DNA of 6,595 bases from Zoogloeaceae bacterium (lineage in GTDB: Bacteria > Pseudomonadota > Gammaproteobacteria > Burkholderiales > Rhodocyclaceae). The notes below the pieces were generated by a model. It was not told where the DNA came from. It searched no databases and saw only the letters and a list, made by a program, of their open reading frames with translations. The stretch spans positions 1 through 6,595 of the forward strand of contig JAITJU010000085.1 of the NCBI GenBank assembly GCA_031278735.1, given 5' to 3'. This document shows, piece by piece, positions 5,289-6,595 of the stretch; position 1 is the stretch's first letter, and each line of letters opens with the position of its first letter. Both the position numbers and the translations under genes were made by a program.

Positions 5289-6595
5289 ATGCGTTATTTC
5301 ACTGCCCCGCGTCTGCTGAAAAGATGCGTGATCGGCATGGCGCTGTGCGTTGCCGCCCATGCGTTCGCGGACGATTGCGGCGAACCGCCGTTCGACGCCT
5401 CGCTGCTTTCCCATGCGCGCGGCAATGAAATCTGGTCGATTTATGTGCGGGCCGTGCCGGTGGAAAAAGGCCAATGCCTGCCGTATCGGCTGAAAAAAGC
5501 GGAAAACACCCCGGAAAACCGCTATGCGCGCATCACGCCGGTCCTGCTGGACTCGTTTCGCGAGAGCGATTATCTCGTCGATGAAGATGGCGAATACATC
5601 CTGGATGAAAAAACAGGCAGCCCCGTCATGACGCTGCCGCAGGAACATCGCCTTGGCTTTGCCGCCTGGCGAGATGGCGCCCATGTTTTGCTGGACAGCC
5701 GCGGCGGGCGCGTCATTCCCGATGAATTCGACGCGCTTGTTTTCGAGCCGTTGCTGGATGAGGCGAACAAGCCGCTGATCGACGATGAAACGAGGATCGC
5801 GCGCATTACGCGCAAGGACGGTCGTTGGGGAAAATATACCTATCTGCACTTCCAGGGCGGGCGTCTCTCGCGCCGCGCCCCTCGCTGGTATGACGGCGAG
5901 GCGGGCGGCGAACACTCATGGGGGAAGGCGTATCGAATCGTCATGCTGCGCGGGGAAAACAGGTGGCTTGTCGCGCCTCTGGATATTCGGGATTTGCGCG
6001 AGGTGCTGCCGTTTTCGGATAAAGGCATGGGACACATCGCGCTCAATGACCATGAGCATGAGTTTTTTTATACGTTGTTTTATACGATGGAAGTCACCGG
6101 AACGCCGCTGCCGCCCGGAATAAAAATACAAAACGGCCCCTACGAAACGATGTTGCGCTATCAGGTATATGATTCGACGGGCGCGCGGCTTTCCTTGCCG
6201 GAATTCCACGAATACAGGATACAAATCGCCAGGGAGACAGGCCCCTTGCTGGCCCTGTACAATTACGAAAGCATGACGTGCCGTTTGTACGCGGCGCGCC
6301 CGGAGGACGGGCTTTTCCCCGTCATCGACCAGCCGCTTCCCCTGGATTCCGGGCACAACTGCCCGAACTTCGATGGCCTCCGGCTGTTCGCGCGTCATGC
6401 CGACAAAACCCGGATCTTTGTTCTGCAAAAAACGGAATCCGGAGCGAAACCGAAATTCACCGCGCGGGAAGAAGGGGAAGCGCCCGGCGCGTTTTTTGCC
6501 CAAAGCCGCGGCAATCTGCTGGTGATCGGGATGCGGCGCGACGACAAAAACAGGTATCGTATCTTTGATCTTGAGCGCGGGCAGTTGCGTGAAGG
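5289..6595 (+). CDS. Exported protein of unknown function behind thiG (C-terminus cut by window edge)
   Basis: I do not recognise this protein. The frame is open from the ATG at 5289 to the right edge: 435 codons and no stop. A Shine-Dalgarno GGAG (5279-5282) sits 6 nt before the start, and the thiG stop TGA lies one base upstream, so it is coupled to thiSG. Residues 1-27 look like a signal peptide: Arg8, Lys11 and Arg12, a core VIGMALCVAAHA, and a cut after AFA (27). The mature part is rich in short beta-like segments. Some resemble WG-type repeats (WRDGAHVLLDSRGGRVIP at 127-144 and DGRWGKY at 177-183), but too loosely to call the family. Cys30 and Cys63 are among the few cysteines. It uses AGG five times, AGA once and ATA three times, and has an AT-rich patch near 6061-6132, unlike thiG. 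A thiamine role is not implied; it may be an acquired periplasmic protein using the thi promoter. Confidence 0.75.
   Translation, partial: MRYFTAPRLLKRCVIGMALCVAAHAFADDCGEPPFDASLLSHARGNEIWSIYVRAVPVEKGQCLPYRLKKAENTPENRYARITPVLLDSFRESDYLVDEDGEYILDEKTGSPVMTLPQEHRLGFAAWRDGAHVLLDSRGGRVIPDEFDALVFEPLLDEANKPLIDDETRIARITRKDGRWGKYTYLHFQGGRLSRRAPRWYDGEAGGEHSWGKAYRIVMLRGENRWLVAPLDIRDLREVLPFSDKGMGHIALNDHEHEFFYTLFYTMEVTGTPLPPGIKIQNGPYETMLRYQVYDSTGARLSLPEFHEYRIQIARETGPLLALYNYESMTCRLYAARPEDGLFPVIDQPLPLDSGHNCPNFDGLRLFARHADKTRIFVLQKTESGAKPKFTAREEGEAPGAFFAQSRGNLLVIGMRRDDKNRYRIFDLERGQLRE

Noticed and set aside
5028..6503. Two abutting minus-strand open frames (295 and 195 codons) opposite thiG and the unknown exported gene
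   Set aside because: The plus-strand gene has a ribosome binding site, signal peptide and one unbroken frame, and thiG is certain. The minus frames show no recognisable motifs.

Overview
The window looks like a chromosomal segment from a GC-rich proteobacterium, most likely a betaproteobacterium. This is inferred from the mnmG–rsmG–parA gene order, which usually lies near the replication origin in Proteobacteria, and from the look of the ThiG and MnmG proteins. The sequence alone does not fix the genus.

Layout, left to right. On the minus strand, and so read right to left, are mnmG (4152-2263), rsmG (2279-1647), a small secreted LprI/DUF1311-family gene (1650-934) and parA/soj (764 to beyond the left edge). 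The first three overlap (17 nt, then a 4-nt ATGA overlap) and form one translationally coupled unit. parA follows after 169 nt holding a 10-bp tandem repeat and a weak hairpin. parB would be expected beyond the left edge.

Diverging from mnmG across a 123-nt spacer are plus-strand thiS (4276-4482) and thiG (4505-5287). Together they make the sulfur carrier and the synthase for the thiazole half of thiamine. One nucleotide after the thiG stop begins a long secreted protein of unknown function (5289 to beyond the right edge).

Functionally the window joins tRNA wobble-uridine modification (MnmG), 16S rRNA m7G methylation (RsmG), chromosome segregation (ParA) and thiamine biosynthesis (ThiS, ThiG). 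The two less ordinary genes both encode predicted exported proteins attached to these housekeeping operons: the LprI-like gene between rsmG and parA, and the unknown gene behind thiG. I found no mobile element, CRISPR array, tRNA or rRNA, TPP riboswitch, parS site or DnaA-box cluster. I see no convincing new biological system; the two exported-protein genes are the best leads.
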